From NCBI GenBank assembly GCA_020137815.1, contig CM035351.1, positions 9,629,469 to 9,693,468 on the forward strand: a DNA stretch of 64,000 nt, written 5' to 3'. Of this stretch, positions 25,801 through 36,839 are shown one piece after another. Position 1 is the first letter of the stretch; each line of letters opens with the position of its first letter. The notes under the pieces are model-generated. The model was not told where the DNA came from. It did not search any database and saw only the letters and a list, made by a program, of their open reading frames with translations. The DNA comes from Hormiphora californensis. Its lineage: Eukaryota; Ctenophora; Tentaculata; Cydippida; Pleurobrachiidae. Both the position numbers and the translations under genes were made by a program.

Positions 25801-28800
25801 AGTGGGATCATGTTTGGGAGTTTACCATGCTGGAAAGTAATCTTGTAGTTTGATCCATCTGCACAGGTAGCAATGACTGTATCAGGGGACTGTACGTGTA
25901 TAGTTGATATTTCCCCGCCAGGAACAGTACACTCCTCTAACTAGATGGAGGGGGTGGTGAGGTAGGGAGGGAGGGAAGGGAGGGAAGTGAGGGAGGGAGG
26001 GAGGGAGGGAGGGATGGGGTGGTGAGGTTGGGAGGGGTGGAGGGATGGGGTGGTGAGGTTGGGAGGGGTGGAGGGAGGGAGGGAGGGGTGGAGGGAGGGA
26101 GGGAGGGAGGGAGGGAGGGAGGGAGGGAGGGAGGGAGGGAGGGAGGGAGGGAGGGAGGGAGGGAGGGAGGGAGGGAGGGAGGGAGGGAGGGAGGGAGGGA
26201 GGGAGGGAGGGAGGGAGGGAGGGAGGGAGGGAGGGAGGGAGGGAGGGAGGGAGGGAGGGAGGGAGGGAGGGAGGGAGGGAGGGATAAGGGAGGGATGGAG
26301 GGAGGGAGGGAGGGAGTGAGGGAGGGAGGGAGGGAGGGAGTGAGGGAGGGAAGTGACGGAGGGAGGGGTGGAGGGAGGGAAGGGAGGGAAGTGAGGGAGG
26401 GATGGTGAGGTAGGGAAGTGAGGGAGGGGTGGAGGGAGGAATGGGGTGAGGGACGGCCGGTGAAGGAGGAGTGGAGGGAGGGTGATGGAGGGAGGGAAGT
26501 GAGTGAGTGAGGGGTTAGGGAGGGAAGTGAGGGGTGCGGGAGGGAGGGAGGGAGGGATGGGGTGGTGAGGTTGGGAGGGGTGGAGGTCGGGAGGGGTGGA
26601 GGGAGGGAGGGAGGGAGGGAGGGAGGGAGGGAGGGAGTGAGGGAGGGAGGGAGGGAGGGAGGGAGGGAGGGAGGTTGGGAGGGAGGGAGGGAGGGAGGGA
26701 GGGAGGGAGGGAGGGAGGGAGGGAGGGAGGGAGGGAGGGAGGGAGGGAGGGAGGGAGGGAGGGAGGGAGGGAGGGAGGGAGGGAGGGAGGGAGGGAGGGA
26801 GGGAGGGAGGGAGGGAGGGAGGGAGGGAGGGAGGGAGGGAGGGAGGGAGGGAGTGAGGGAGGGAAGTGACGGAGGGAGGGGTGGAGGGAGGGAAGGGAGG
26901 GAAGTGAGGGAGGGGTGGTGAGGTAGGGAAGTGAGGGAGGGGTGGAGGGAGGAATGGGGTGAGGGACAGCCGGTGAAGGAGGAGTGGAGGGAGGGTGATG
27001 GAGGGAGGGAAGTGAGTGAGTGAGGGGTTAGGGAGGGAAGTGAGGGGTGCGGGAGGGAGGGAGGGTGAGGGAGAGGCTGGTAGGAGCCAAATGTGACTAG
27101 ATATTAGAAACTTACACTATTGTTTGAGGGATGGTATCTAGAGAGGTAGTTGTTATTGACCAACCAACAATGCTCCCCTCCCAATCCCTGATACACTTTA
27201 TATCCAGCATTCTTCCTTCCTCCCTGTAGAACAGTCCTCACTCTACTGGGATCCAGTCTGTAGGCGCTGCTGGAGTCCGTCTCTAGTACAATCAGAGTCT
27301 CCGACTATTGAGAGAGAATTAGAAACCCACAAAGATTGGGGGAGGGGGGTAACTCACCGTTAGGTCTGATATAACAACATGGGTTCCACATGCAGCTGCT
27401 GATATTTTGGGTCTGTATGCGAGGGCTGGGGACATATCAATTGCAGATACCTCTGTCTGCCCCTCTCTCACTGTGTATACAACGTGTGGGTTGCTACTGA
27501 CACAGTGAAACATACCTCCCTCTTCACCTGCAGTAGGTAACGTTAGGTCATGTTAACTGATGTTGTTAACTACGTTACCTTCAAGGAAGTGTGTATATTT
27601 GGTACCCGATCTGGGAAGGGGAAGTTGTCGCCCACTCACTCTCTCACTGAACAACTCTGCCCTGTCATGCCTAACAGGACAGTCCACAGTGTAGTGTGAC
27701 ATGATAAAAGGGCCCTGATGGGGATGATACTGTAACCTCTCCTAGTACTGGAAACATATAGCACGTGGTTATACCCCCTTCCCTACTAACAGATCGCAAC
27801 CCAGATCCAACTTACCCGTCGTCTCATTGAGCTATTAGAGAGTTTGCCCCGACTCACAGGTCCTATCTTGACATTCTCTATCAGCTTTGGAGGTTCCGAT
27901 AGGGGGTACCTAGGGAGTGCAGGTGTAAAATACGGAAGTACCACTTCAATTTCGAGTTCCACATCTCAGTTCAGGGGCCCGGGGAGACATGTGCTGCGCG
28001 ACGTGGTCTACATGCGAGACTCCGCGCGCTACGTTGAAACATCAGAAAATTGTGGGACAGACCCCGGGTCCCACGAGTTGAGTTGAACTTCTTTTGAACG
28101 AGTCGAGAAGAGAGAAAACACGTAATTTTCAGTCGAAAATAACTCGAATACAGAAAATGGCACACTGAGAGTCTCTCACCGTTTAGCTATGTTTGTTGCT
28201 GGCTTTGCGCCAAAAGGAATGCCGTGTTTATGTAAAATAGAGACAATTGATTCCCAAATATCACCGTCTTGCTGCTCAAAGTCGAGAACATTACACAACG
28301 CCGCTGTTACCCCGTCCTCTGGGTAGGCCTAGGAAGGAGGTTTGATAATGGAATCTGTAATAATGACTGTAGTCTGTATGTATGATTGTTAATGTTCGGG
28401 CACGTTATAACACACCCGGCCCGGTTTGGAAATAAAAGGGCAGTATTTTGTGAGCCACACTCACCTGTATATGCTTGACTATGTTGACCAGTTCACGTGT
28501 ACTGTAGGGATATAAAAACATTCCAGTGGTAGACATCTCTCTCAACTCTCCAAAGGATCTAATTAGCCGCTCCAGAAGATCCTTGCCCACATCTGGACCA
28601 TACTTCTGGAGAAGCGCCAGTTCTGAATGAAAGTCTGGGTTGTCAATAGCATGGCAACTTAGCAAGTCTCCCATCACTGAGAAGAAATCATTGCCCAGAA
28701 AGGGGAACCCAGGTCTGTTGGCAAGGAACACTACTCTGAAATCAGGATGACATTTCACAATCTTGTCCCCTTCTTGCCCCATCCAGGTATGAGGGACTAT

Positions 28801-31800
28801 CTTCCTTCCATCGGCCAGCCACATGGACCCAGTGTCCAGAAGGGATCTGAGTGTTGCTGTCACAGTTGTGGGGGCCTTGTCTGCCTCATCCACTACCAGA
28901 ACACGACCATGTTTCACTGCTCGGACCAGGGCACTATCCCCATAGTGAACCCTACCCTCTGCAATAACTGGTTGCACTGTCAGGGCGTGCACTGTACTGT
29001 CTCTGTGAAGCTGGAGATACTCCCTGCTGGCCCCTATCAGCTCTAGTAACCTGTCTATTAGCTTGTTCTTGCCAACCCCCTGATTACCCACTAGTAGGAT
29101 GTGACGACCTGTTGAATAACTTCGCAGCAGTGATTCCAACAGAAGGGTGTGCTGAAACAATATAACATTAGATACAGCTAATAGAGGGGGAGTGCTGAAA
29201 CAATATAACATTAGATACAGCTGATAGAGGGGGGGGGTTGCTGAAACAATATAACATTAGATACAGCTGATAGAGGGGTGTGCTGAAACAATATAACATT
29301 AGATACAGCTGATAGAGGGGAGTGCTGAAACAATATAACATTAGATGCAGCTGATAGGGGGGTGTGCTGAAACATTAAACAATATAACATTAGATACAAC
29401 TGATAGAGGTGTACTGAAACAATATAACATTAGATACAGCTGATTGTGTGCTAACAATTGTAAACCTACATTGTTGTTATTGTAGAACAGAGTCCGAGGG
29501 ATGAGGTGTGGGTCTCCATTTAATTTCTTCACACTAACATTACCAATCCGTACCACACCCTCTCCTTCCTCTATGGAGACTTGCCTGTCTCTATTTGTCT
29601 CAACGAGACCAAGATTCCCCAGTGTACTAGCGAGGTTTCGTCGTGATAATGCCGGCATGAACCTAGCCAGGAAATGGTAATTTACAATCTCATTTTCTTT
29701 CAGTAATGTTATTTCTCTCTGTCTCTCTATCTCTATCTCTGTCTGCCTATGTAAATGTCTGTCTGTCTCATTTTTTCTCCTTCTCTCTCCCTTTCTATGC
29801 CTCTGTCTGCCTATGTAAATGTCTGTCTGTCTCTAACTACGACCACCCATCCAGTCGCTACGTGACTCAATCGCTACCTTGTTAACAATGCCGTGTGCAG
29901 AGCGGAAGAGAGCTCACCACCCTTTTCAACCTCCGACAAAACGGTTCTAAGACGGCGTAGGGAGAGTAATTGGGCCACAGACCGCAAATTCTGGTCCGTG
30001 TGTAACGCATTTGTGATTCGTTTTAACAAATCTACATCAGCGTTAGAGACAATTGGACACTGAAACGAAGTGGTAGTCGGAGTGGAGTTGTTCGATAAAC
30101 AATAAACATCACACAGATTGTACAGGGACTATTGTATACCAGTGCGTGGAGTAGGTTGAATTGTTGTTCAGTGTCCATGGTGGGGTGGTGGTGGTAGTGC
30201 CACATTCCCAATACCTCACTAGTCATCCACTCAGCCTTGTCCTCACCCGCTGTGACAAGAGGGGTGCAGCTATTATAACACAGATAATACATGTAGGGAG
30301 GAGGTTATTATTAGAGAGAGGGGTTGGGGGAAGGGTCCTTACTTGCTACAATCCTAAACGAGGGGTGGATCTTTAGCACTCCTTTACTCTTCAATTCATC
30401 CTCTGTCAGGCCAGTTCGGTCTTGTATCTCCCTGAATTGGATTGATCCCACAAGGCGTGTCCCGTCTGGAAGGGTTATCTGCCTGTCTTCACAGAGCGGA
30501 GCCAGGGATGCCAGAACGGTGTGGTGTAGCTTGTGAACACCGTCCAGTACCACCAGCGCACCGGACATGGCGCCTTGTACCAGTGGAGAGTGTTCCCACA
30601 CTGTTTTACCCTCTAAAAGAAAAGTAGTTATGTCTATGTTTGTTTGTTTGTTTGTTTGTTTGTTTGTTTGTTTGTTTGTTTGTTTGTTTGTTTGTTTGTT
30701 TATTTGTTTGTTTGTTTGTTTGTTTGTTTGTTTGTTTGTTTGTTTGTTTGTTACCAGAGTTAGTGGTACGTAGTTGGAGAAGATCTCTTGACGTCATATC
30801 GTTATAAGCTACTATGGTTTCCATTTCATATCCCAGTCGACGGGCGAATTCAGATATAGCTACCGTCTTACCGCACCCCTGTATTTGGGAAGCGTTGTGT
30901 CACCAGTGTCAATAATGATGGTATGGCAGGTAGAAATAGTTGAGTTGCCTAACAGTTAACACTGATACAATTGAAACTAACCGGGGGACCGATCACGCAT
31001 ATGTCGGATACAGCATGTGACATAATCATCTCTGAAATCAAGGTGTCCTGACAAGTAGTTGGGAGGTAATGTCCTGGTTCGATAGGGGCACAGCTACCAG
31101 CAGGGACAGTAAACCTATCACTACCACATGTTACTGTGGCACCACCGCTGCTGCTGAGCGCTACTGAACAAACAGGGCCGGGAGAGAGGGAGGGGGACAG
31201 GTTGAGGTCGGAGAGCAGGGCAGAGAACTGGCTATCAGAGGGGAGAAGGACACTGTACGGATAAATCTTAGGAATCCTGAAGAAGTGAAATGTTAAGAAA
31301 ACTACCTCAATAGAAAAGCAGTGTCGTGACTAGAACATGAACTATGGCGTCCTAACCAATAGAAGATCACAGTGCACCCAATACTAACATGTTGGCGGGG
31401 GATATTGAATTAGGGGCATTCTGTAACACCCTCACAGCACCCTCTACAGTTCCACTGTGGATGTAAGGCAATACTCGGGCTTCCTTTGTCTTGAAAAATG
31501 AAGCGAAGGACAGGAGGCTATGGAAATACGGTGATTTCTCTCCTGGTATCTAGGAAGGGAGATATCAGTTGGTTATAAATAAGATAAATAAGTGAAGTGG
31601 CTGAATCGCTAAAAGAAATCCAAGTTACCTCAGATAAAATAGTCTCTAATTCACTCTGGGGAGGGTCGGATACAATGCGAGCCTGGAAGCGTGATCTCAG
31701 GGGAGGGTCCAGGGGGTAGCCCCTATTAGGAGGTACTGGTATACCCAACGCAACCACCCAGAAGTCAGGGTGTACCCTGAGGAGATCAGGGCCAGGATCA

Positions 31801-32540
31801 ACCAAACTATCATATCTACCCGCCTCTACTAAGAACCGCCCATCCTCAAGATGCATCTCTCTGTTCTCTAACAAGTTGTTCAAGATAGGAAGAAGGTTCT
31901 GTTCAGCTCGCTCTATACCCTCAATAACCAGAGCTCGGCCTGTCAGGGCTGCCCTAACTGCTGGCCCCGCCTGGAATATAGACGACCCTGCACTGAGCTC
32001 CCTCCTCTGTTTGATATCACTCTCTGTGGTGTCTCTAGTTAGAACTAGATGTTCCACTTCCCTGTTAACAGTCGCCTGTGAAGGAGGAGTATTAGAAACA
32101 GGAGAGAGTGCTGTGTTTCCTAGCAGTCACTTACCATTTACCTCTCTCATATAAAATACTACCATTTCTCTCCCTGTCGGGTGGTCAAAAAGGAAGATAA
32201 TTAGAAGATTGATTGTACATACACAATATGCAGCAGCAACACGTCGTCTCAGAGGTCCAGGTTGTCCTATAAGAAACACGTCCTGGGACGCATTGTCCTT
32301 CTGCATCAGCCAGTAAAGATGTTCCCTAAAACTTTTTGGTAGAGAGGTAGCTGGGGGTGGTGGAACTAGCCATGGGTTATCTCCCTCCCTGTCTCTCCTC
32401 CACAATCTTCCTATCTTTACACCTCCTGTGAGGGCGGGGTGTAATTGTTGTGTCGTGTGTAATTGGGGTCAATTAGTACCATCTGACAGGAGGCGATGTT
32501 GGGTGGGTTGTCGAGGAGTTATCAATACACGCCATAACAT
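15816..32540 (-). CDS. VWA8: VWA8, mitochondrial AAA+ ATPase with VWA domain
   Basis: Full-length VWA8 orthologue: a multi-AAA+ ATPase ending in a von Willebrand A domain, mitochondrial in animals. 27 exons with continuous phase, 1,744 aa (human about 1,900): 32480-32540, 32223-32425, 31629-32075, 31389-31549, 30982-31276, 30755-30878, 30343-30612, 30140-30249, 29878-30059, 29470-29662, 28465-29151, 28180-28328, 27816-27909, 27579-27714, 27358-27527, 27116-27304, 25826-25940, 25570-25784, 25301-25482, 24421-24787, 24190-24327, 21033-21123, 20697-20817, 19379-19568, 17882-18003, 16047-16166, 15816-15918. Exon 1 encodes a basic presequence (MLWRVLITPRQPTQHRLLSD). Landmarks: DVFLIGQPGPLRRR, GCGKTVAISEF, GNQGVGKNK with VVDEADKA, the family-specific GGNTWAGGTGGRDTAGLGG, and MIDAS VDVSGSMYR. 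Introns hold transposons, splice-site repeats and two other genes. Confidence 0.95.
16567..17865. mobile_element. 1.3-kb non-autonomous TIR element (hAT-like)
   Basis: Lies in a VWA8 intron. Ends are inverted repeats beginning GGGGGTTCCAACCTAT and continuing into TACAAAA-rich sequence; near-matching 8-bp flanks are GTGTTTGT and CTGTTTGT. The right end sits about 15 bp from the 5' splice site of exon 17882-18003. The interior holds a direct repeat (about 16990-17090 and 17690-17800), a 60-bp tandem array, and a nested family A fragment at 17529. No transposase seen. Confidence 0.7.
17090..17500. repeat. About 60-bp tandem array inside the TIR element
   Basis: Roughly six degenerate units built from GCGAGAAATTTCC and CGAATCGTATTTCTAAG motifs. 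The array happens to be open in one plus-strand frame for 145 codons, with a 20-residue period; I do not consider this a gene without expression evidence. Confidence 0.7.
18013..19075. repeat. Composite minisatellite in VWA8 intron
   Basis: Intron 18004-19378 is mostly shuffled modules (GGGGGCTAGCCGGGG, TATGGGGGAATAGTGGAGACG, TGGCGGACAGGGGG, GGCTATATACTAGCC) in variable order. Unlike most arrays in this window, I could not find the flanking splice sites in its unit. Confidence 0.85.
21270..22124 (-). CDS. Intronless gene nested in VWA8 intron, unknown function
   Basis: A 284-codon uninterrupted frame from the Met at 22124; the frame stays open upstream to a Met at 22277, but that part looks hydrophobic and non-conserved, so I prefer the inner start. 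The protein is Ser/Pro-rich, with two similar Cys motifs (CYCSCCNQW and CFCACCREW, each followed by a V/L-Y-L stretch) that could bind metal, then a basic tail (KKKEKKVTRGPRRGRGG) typical of nuclear proteins. It lies on the same strand as VWA8, within intron 21124-24189. A retro-derived origin is possible because it lacks introns. I recognise no family. Confidence 0.6.
   Translation of the reverse strand: MDLSKENPTLRDPSPKSINKLLMTLNESRGDDKVKSAFSPYQRSPCQKSPKAQLLQPFNGEQEVFMEEAHRYFGSFFTTPGNPEDSLLSALPPLPSPSLLRSSSPPSKLPLTKAQFCEIKKEYAIPIKPPPSKPQCYCSCCNQWKLYLDPPRSEFYSRSCPRLCFCACCREWNVYLHFVHNTPVVGYYDLQLFTPSGIETKKKEKKVTRGPRRGRGGARNGGEKVVDNKENSDGPGPSNSGRGRRKKDGKARQFTQKSLMKKDPTLKLNNAFQPQIPYLTPLDS
22224..22266. 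promoter_or_regulatory. GC-capped palindrome upstream of nested gene
   Basis: Outer arms GCCGCGCG (22224-22231) and CGCGCGGC (22259-22266) enclose inner arms GTACAATGTA and TACATTGTAC. It sits about 100 bp upstream of the preferred start of the nested minus-strand gene and could be part of its promoter. Function is inferred only from position and symmetry. Confidence 0.4.
22826..22887. repeat. (TC)n tract
   Basis: Pyrimidine microsatellite ending 11 bp before an AG acceptor (CTTGTGACAG); may serve as the polypyrimidine tract of the first receptor exon, or encode a Ser-Leu run if the upstream frame is used. Confidence 0.7.
22899..24159 (+). CDS. Seven-transmembrane (GPCR-like) receptor nested in VWA8 intron
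   Basis: Lies antisense inside the 3-kb VWA8 intron. Resolved exons: (start uncertain) 22899-23138, 23241-23391, 23483-24159. The N-terminal region is Cys-containing and extracellular-like (TRCPDRDGSPCSLDRWSG). Helices follow: TM1 SAVMCPLIALSILLNIV, TM2 VPAFLITGVSITDILKG, TM3 CLWFTLALSIERL, TM4 at about 23635-23710, TM5 IFIAEWSIICLICFAIGVW, TM6 NTVLILSANTLLFSLYLV and TM7 FLVWLPLVISAVISPLILI. The TM3 end reads ERL rather than DRY, and TM7 lacks a clear NPxxY. The frame is open upstream to 22767 through a TC tract; an alternative is that the TC tract is the pyrimidine tract of an acceptor ending at 22898. Ligand unknown. Confidence 0.7.
23178..23248 (+). repeat. Two-copy duplication of an acceptor site in the GPCR gene
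   Basis: CTCATTGCAG followed by GTTATATT occurs twice about 35 bp apart, the second being the true exon start (23241). It is a two-unit version of the splice-site arrays elsewhere in the window. Confidence 0.8.
24795..25300 (-). repeat. 38-39-bp minisatellite copying a VWA8 donor site
   Basis: About 13 units in intron 24788-25300. On the minus strand each contains AA|GTAATTGATTC, the donor of exon 25301-25482, followed by TTTACGATCCCC. Only the copy touching the exon gives the correct phase into exon 24421-24787. Confidence 0.85.
25945..27085. repeat. (GGGA)n array in VWA8 intron, duplicated block
   Basis: A purine-only tract made of two similar bloc of about 530-550 bp (about 25976-26530 and 26530-27075), each with a pure GGGA core and the same degenerate right-hand tail. 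Open frames through it are low-complexity. Confidence 0.9.
29152..29446 (-). repeat. About 41-bp minisatellite copying a VWA8 acceptor
   Basis: About seven units. On the minus strand each ends in ATATTGTTTCAG followed by a CACACCCC-like start, matching the acceptor and first bases of exon 28465-29151, which encodes the AAA module with GNQGVGKN. Confidence 0.85.
30637..30752. repeat. (TTTG)n microsatellite in VWA8 intron
   Basis: Nearly pure tetranucleotide run that makes up most of intron 30613-30754, ending within 5 bp of the donor of exon 30755-30878. Confidence 0.95.
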
Positions 32541-32819
32541 GCCACTCACACCTGGATTGTAATTGTCAATTAAAAGAAAGGAGTACCAATTAACGTGGCA
32601 CAGACAGCTGCTGTAGTCATGTGCTGGGAAAAATCAAACAATTTTCTTGATGAATTGAAATTGATAAAATAAAAAACACATCAGTGTATCTTACAAAAAC
32701 AAACAAAGGTCCAATTAAATAAAGATCCAATTAAAAATTTTAAGTATTACAAAAGAAATTAATCGCATTCCATGCAAAGCACAACAAATATTCTAATAAA
32801 AAACAGTTTTATATTCAGT

Positions 32820-34181
32820 TTATAGTTTGGTTTCTGCCAGAACCTTAACAACACGTTCCCCGTCTGGTGAGGAGGAGGAGGAAGAGGAGGAAGAGGAGGA
32901 GGAGGGGGAATGGATGGGTGCTGCAACTACAATATCCTGTAATTAATTAGTTGTCAGTTGAGGAAATAGTGAAACTAGATGTATTGGTATTTTTATCACT
33001 AACTGTGTCACTGCCACTTAGTTGCTAAAAACGGAAACCCAGTGTTTGTGTGTGTGTGTGTGAATTGAAGGTTTTCATTGCAATCATTAACTAAAATCAC
33101 TCTCTCATGCTCTCATCTCCATCATTTTAATTAGTTGGCGGGTAGCCAAAACTTAGTGGCGATCGCATTAACACAGTCAGTAAATTTCAAATCGAGTTGG
33201 GAAATTCTCGCCACACGTTGTGTGCAGTCACAAACATTTTACACATCTCATTTTCTCTCACTATCTTTCTCTCTCTCTCTCTTGAACATAATCAGGTTGA
33301 AAAACTCGACACAGTCTGTATGTGTGTGGGTGTGATAAACCCGGAAGCGGAGAAGACAGACAGCATGTGACTAACCGGAATAACGTTAGAAGGTCCGGGT
33401 TGCTCATTATCCGCAGGACCACCTTCCACAGGCCCGCCTTCCAGTACAGGTTCAATCACAGCATCTGCCTGGCTCTTACTGGCCCTTAGAGTCTGGAACA
33501 CACTGTAAGCGATCTGAAACAAATAAAGATCGTGTACAAATCGCACTCAATAATACACAGTAAGAAAGGGGTATACACAGTAAGATATGGGTTGATTTAG
33601 CTACTTACAAAAACGAACAATCCATTAACGAGCATGGCAACACTGTAAATAAAGACAGCGTACATTCCCATTCCATATTCATTTTTCTTTGTCACAGCTG
33701 AACTGGGCACTACCTCATCTCTCAAAGGCTCATTTAATTGGTCAATATCATTCCTGAAAATCAGTCAGTTAGAATATTTTTCACCTGATAAAGTTCACCA
33801 ACTTACCGCTCAAGAATGTTTTCTTTTTGCAGACTCCTTCGGATGTAAATTATAACATCGTCCGTGGGTAAAACATTGTCATCTGTATCCGACACGCCGG
33901 ACATCAGTTTGGCAACTCGTTCCACAGGTGAGTAAACAAGTTCTGGATCTTTCGGAACCTCCTCGAACTCTACAACCTTTTTATTCTTCAAGAAATCAGT
34001 CCATTCGTCATCAGTCGTCGCCGCGAGGGGAACTGTAAATGAAACTACTTATAAAAGCTAAACATATTCACATTTCACTCGACAAGCAGATTTATGATAT
34101 CTCCAACCACTAGGATTTCCATTTCGTTAGATTTAGAAAAACCTTACACTTACATATACAAAAAAGGAGTAAGAAAATCAT
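32820..34181 (-). CDS. Small type I membrane protein (RIC3-like TM segment, tentative)
   Basis: Five exons join in phase to 217 aa: 34154-34181, 33807-34032, 33609-33753, 33376-33513, 32820-32936. Exon 1 encodes a signal peptide (MIFLLLFCIFPLAATT). An acidic lumenal region follows, then one transmembrane helix (YGMGMYAVFIYSVAMLVNG), then a cytosolic tail with Gly/Pro and a run of Ser encoded by TCC repeats, ending VVKVLAETKL. The YGxGxYxxFIY pattern recalls RIC-3-type chaperones, but the rest is too divergent to assign. The gene ends 280 bp upstream of VWA8 on the same strand. Confidence 0.65.
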
Positions 34182-34428
34182 TGTTTTTTAGTAATTTCTG
34201 GGTTTATTACATTAAAGAAACTGCGTTACGTATCGTTTCAGAAGGGAGAGTGCTCTGAACTTCCAAGGTTACAAAAAAGAAATAAAAAACAAACGCGTTT
34301 AAAAAACGTTCGCAAAATTTACAAACATTTGTTCGACGCGGTCACGCCAAATATTTGTAACGCGCGGGATTTATTTCGTTTGTCTGTGCATTTTCAACTT
34401 ACACCGCCGCGCAGCGCGAATTTCAAAT

Positions 34429-34680
34429 TTACAAATTCATTTTGAGATCAGTCAAAAACTCAGTTTTCAAATCTCTGTTCGCGTGAGTCGCACGCCGTCG
34501 ATACCACTTTTTCACAAATAGCAAGGCACTCACATTCCTAATTCGCGGTCTTATCCAGGTTAAAACTTTTTTAAACCTTTTCTTCAACTTATCACTTATG
34601 GCCAATCCTCCGATCACTCCCGTAACTTTAAATATGATGCTACGAAAATCGGGTCCGGTATCAAAATGTCCGTATCCCAA
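34429..34680 (-). CDS. Hypothetical short ORF in the RPL10 divergent promoter region
   Basis: 83 codons, very basic, with an internal hydrophobic stretch (SIIFKVTGVIGGLAISD). The surrounding DNA is rich in CpG and AT motifs typical of promoter regions, so it could equally be a non-coding open frame. I recognise no family. Confidence 0.2.
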   Translation of the reverse strand: MGYGHFDTGPDFRSIIFKVTGVIGGLAISDKLKKRFKKVLTWIRPRIRNVSALLFVKKWYRRRATHANRDLKTEFLTDLKMNL

Positions 34681-34872
34681 ACACGATTGATCACCATTGT
34701 AGATCAGATTACGAGTTTAGATCTTGCCTGTTGATCTGTTACTGCAATGGTACACCGTACACCCGTCCAGTGCCCACGTTTTCTTAATTTTCTTTTCACG
34801 GTCGAGACCTGAATACCTGACACATTTCTACGATTCATATACTAACTAAATTATTCCCTCTAGGAGGTAGCC

Positions 34873-35520
34873 ATGGGTCGCCGACCAGCCAGGTGTTATA
34901 GGTACTGCAAGAACAAGCCCTACCCCAAATCTCGGTTCTGCCGTGGTGTCCCCGATGCCAAGATTAGGATCTATGATCTCGGAAGGAAGAGGGCTCATGT
35001 TGACGATTTCCCCGGATGTGTCCATCTTGTGTCTGATGAGAAAGAACAGCTGTCTTCTGAGGCTCTGGAAGCTGCCCGAATCTGTGCTAACAAGTACATG
35101 GTGAAGTTCTGCGGAAAGGACTCCTTCCATATCCGAGTGAGGAAACATCCCTTCCACGTTCTGCGAATCAACAAAATGTTGTCGTGTGCTGGTGCTGATA
35201 GGCTCCAGACCGGTATGAGGGGTGCTTTTGGAAAGCCTCAAGGAACCGTTGCTCGGGTTAACATCGGCCAGACCCTCATTTCTCTGAGGTGCAAGGAACA
35301 ACACATGGCCTCTGCTACTGAGGCTCTCCGACGAGCCAAGATGAAGTTCCCTGGCCGACAGAAGATCTACCCTTCTCGAAACTGGGGATTCACTAAGTTC
35401 CCTAAGGCCATCTACGAGGAGTGGAGAGAGAGCAAGAAGCTGACCCCTTGTGGTGCCCATGCTCGTTACAATGCGGACCACGGCCCTCTTTCTAACTGGA
35501 AGAAGATCCACGCCAACTAA
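34873..35520 (+). CDS. RPL10: Ribosomal protein uL16 (RPL10)
   Basis: Large-subunit protein near the peptidyl-transferase centre, needed for 60S maturation. Single coding exon of 215 aa, the usual animal length. It begins [20 protein letters not shown] and contains the conserved [20 protein letters not shown] loop. The ATG lies 9 nt after an acceptor-like TTATTCCCTCTAG, so there is a 5'-UTR intron or a trans-splice site. It is the first gene of the dense plus-strand run. Confidence 0.98.
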   Translation: MGRRPARCYRYCKNKPYPKSRFCRGVPDAKIRIYDLGRKRAHVDDFPGCVHLVSDEKEQLSSEALEAARICANKYMVKFCGKDSFHIRVRKHPFHVLRINKMLSCAGADRLQTGMRGAFGKPQGTVARVNIGQTLISLRCKEQHMASATEALRRAKMKFPGRQKIYPSRNWGFTKFPKAIYEEWRESKKLTPCGAHARYNADHGPLSNWKKIHAN

Positions 35521-35636
35521 ATAATGTTTTATTGGTTTTTACTTATCACGAGAATCTGTCTTTTTCTTCTAACCACTCGTATTGACATGTGCCATCTAAA
35601 TCACTCTAAATTAAATTCACTCCTTTTGTTTAGGAG

Positions 35637-36839
35637 ATGACGATTAAACAGACTTGTTCGAACCTAACCTCTCTGTTGCACAAAATACGCGACAGCAAGA
35701 AAGGAGATGATTCCCTAGTGGCAGATGCCATGGCGCTCTTTGCCACTCTTTCCAGCCAACATACTCAAGTTTTGAACGAGGCTCAGTTAGAATATGATAA
35801 AGTGTACGAGGTTGGTATTGCTCTATCTCCCTTGTACCACTGCTTCTTCTAGAAATTCAACACAATCTCTTCTCCAGGCCAGAGAGAGATGTGAAGAGGA
35901 GAGAGACGTGTTAGACGAGCAACTATCCTACATGGCTTATCTAGATACAGAATATGATGTGCGGCCATGGAAGGATGACCTGGTTTCAGTACCCCCCTCA
36001 GCTAGCCATGCAACTATCAAGGCAGCTTTAGACAGAGAGGTAGATACATGCTAATACTGTACTGTGTAGAGTGTGTGTGTGTGTGTGTACAGCTGTGTGG
36101 TGTGTGGTTCTACCTGAGTGTATTTCAGCTGTTAGAAAGACGGACACTCTGCGAGCGAAGTAAGGCAGTTGATAGTGAAGTGGTGGAATTACGAACCTCA
36201 GAAGCTGGGGTTCGGTCAGAGCTGGAGAAAGTTAGGAAGGTAATGGAGCCGATAGGGAGTCCAGCCTTTCTGGAGGGTGTAGAACCGTGTGTAATGGTAG
36301 ATACTGAACTGACGGGACCTCTATACACTCTCCATCAGCTACTGTACACTGCTGCACGGGAAGTTAAAGGTAGGTGTGGGTTGTGATGGGAGCAATACAC
36401 CTGATAAACAACACAGAGCCGTAACCCCCCACCTTTCTACAGGTGTTACTGTATCAACTACTAAAAAGATCCATTTCCACGACCCATTACCCATGATCTC
36501 CTATCATTTGATTCCTCTCTCCTGGTTCTCACTCTACCCAGTGGAGCGTGTGTAGTGTTTCGGTACCACCCCCATATCAAGTGTATAACATGTGATGACT
36601 CCATACCTGACAGGACTGCCTTGTGTAGGGTAGTAGAGGGTGAAGACGGGGTAGAACCTCCCCATACCTCCCTCCTATATCACCTACCCCAGCTAGGGGA
36701 GATGGTGAGAGAGGGGAGGGTAGGAAGGGTGTTCTGCTGGCTTCATGAGCTGTGTGGGCTACCAGTTGTTACACAGAGACAAAGGCTACCGAGCAACATT
36801 ACAGCCAACAAACTCTTACATTTCCTATCCACCTTGTAA
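35637..36839 (+). CDS. THOC5: THOC5-like THO complex subunit, short form
   Basis: THO subunit 5 acts in nuclear mRNP assembly and export. Four exons join in phase to 292 aa: 35637-35810, 35878-36039, 36129-36373, 36542-36839. The N-terminal half is coiled-coil. Exon 2/3 matches the THOC5 core (SHATIKAALDRE, LLERRTLCER), and GPLYTLHQLLYTAARE aligns with the PLYVLFVQATAY region. The protein stops at about the middle of human THOC5 (683 aa). An alternative exon 3 end at 36369 would add a small exon. The ATG is 3 nt after CTCCTTTTGTTTAG. Identity rests on patchy similarity. Confidence 0.6.

Noticed and set aside
26019-26921. Gly-Arg-Glu repeat protein
   Set aside because: Pure GGGA microsatellite inside a VWA8 intron.
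27971-28165. Possible mitochondrial leader MFQRSARSLACRPRRAA
   Set aside because: It falls in a VWA8 intron between two exons that join in phase; the true leader is at 32480-32540.
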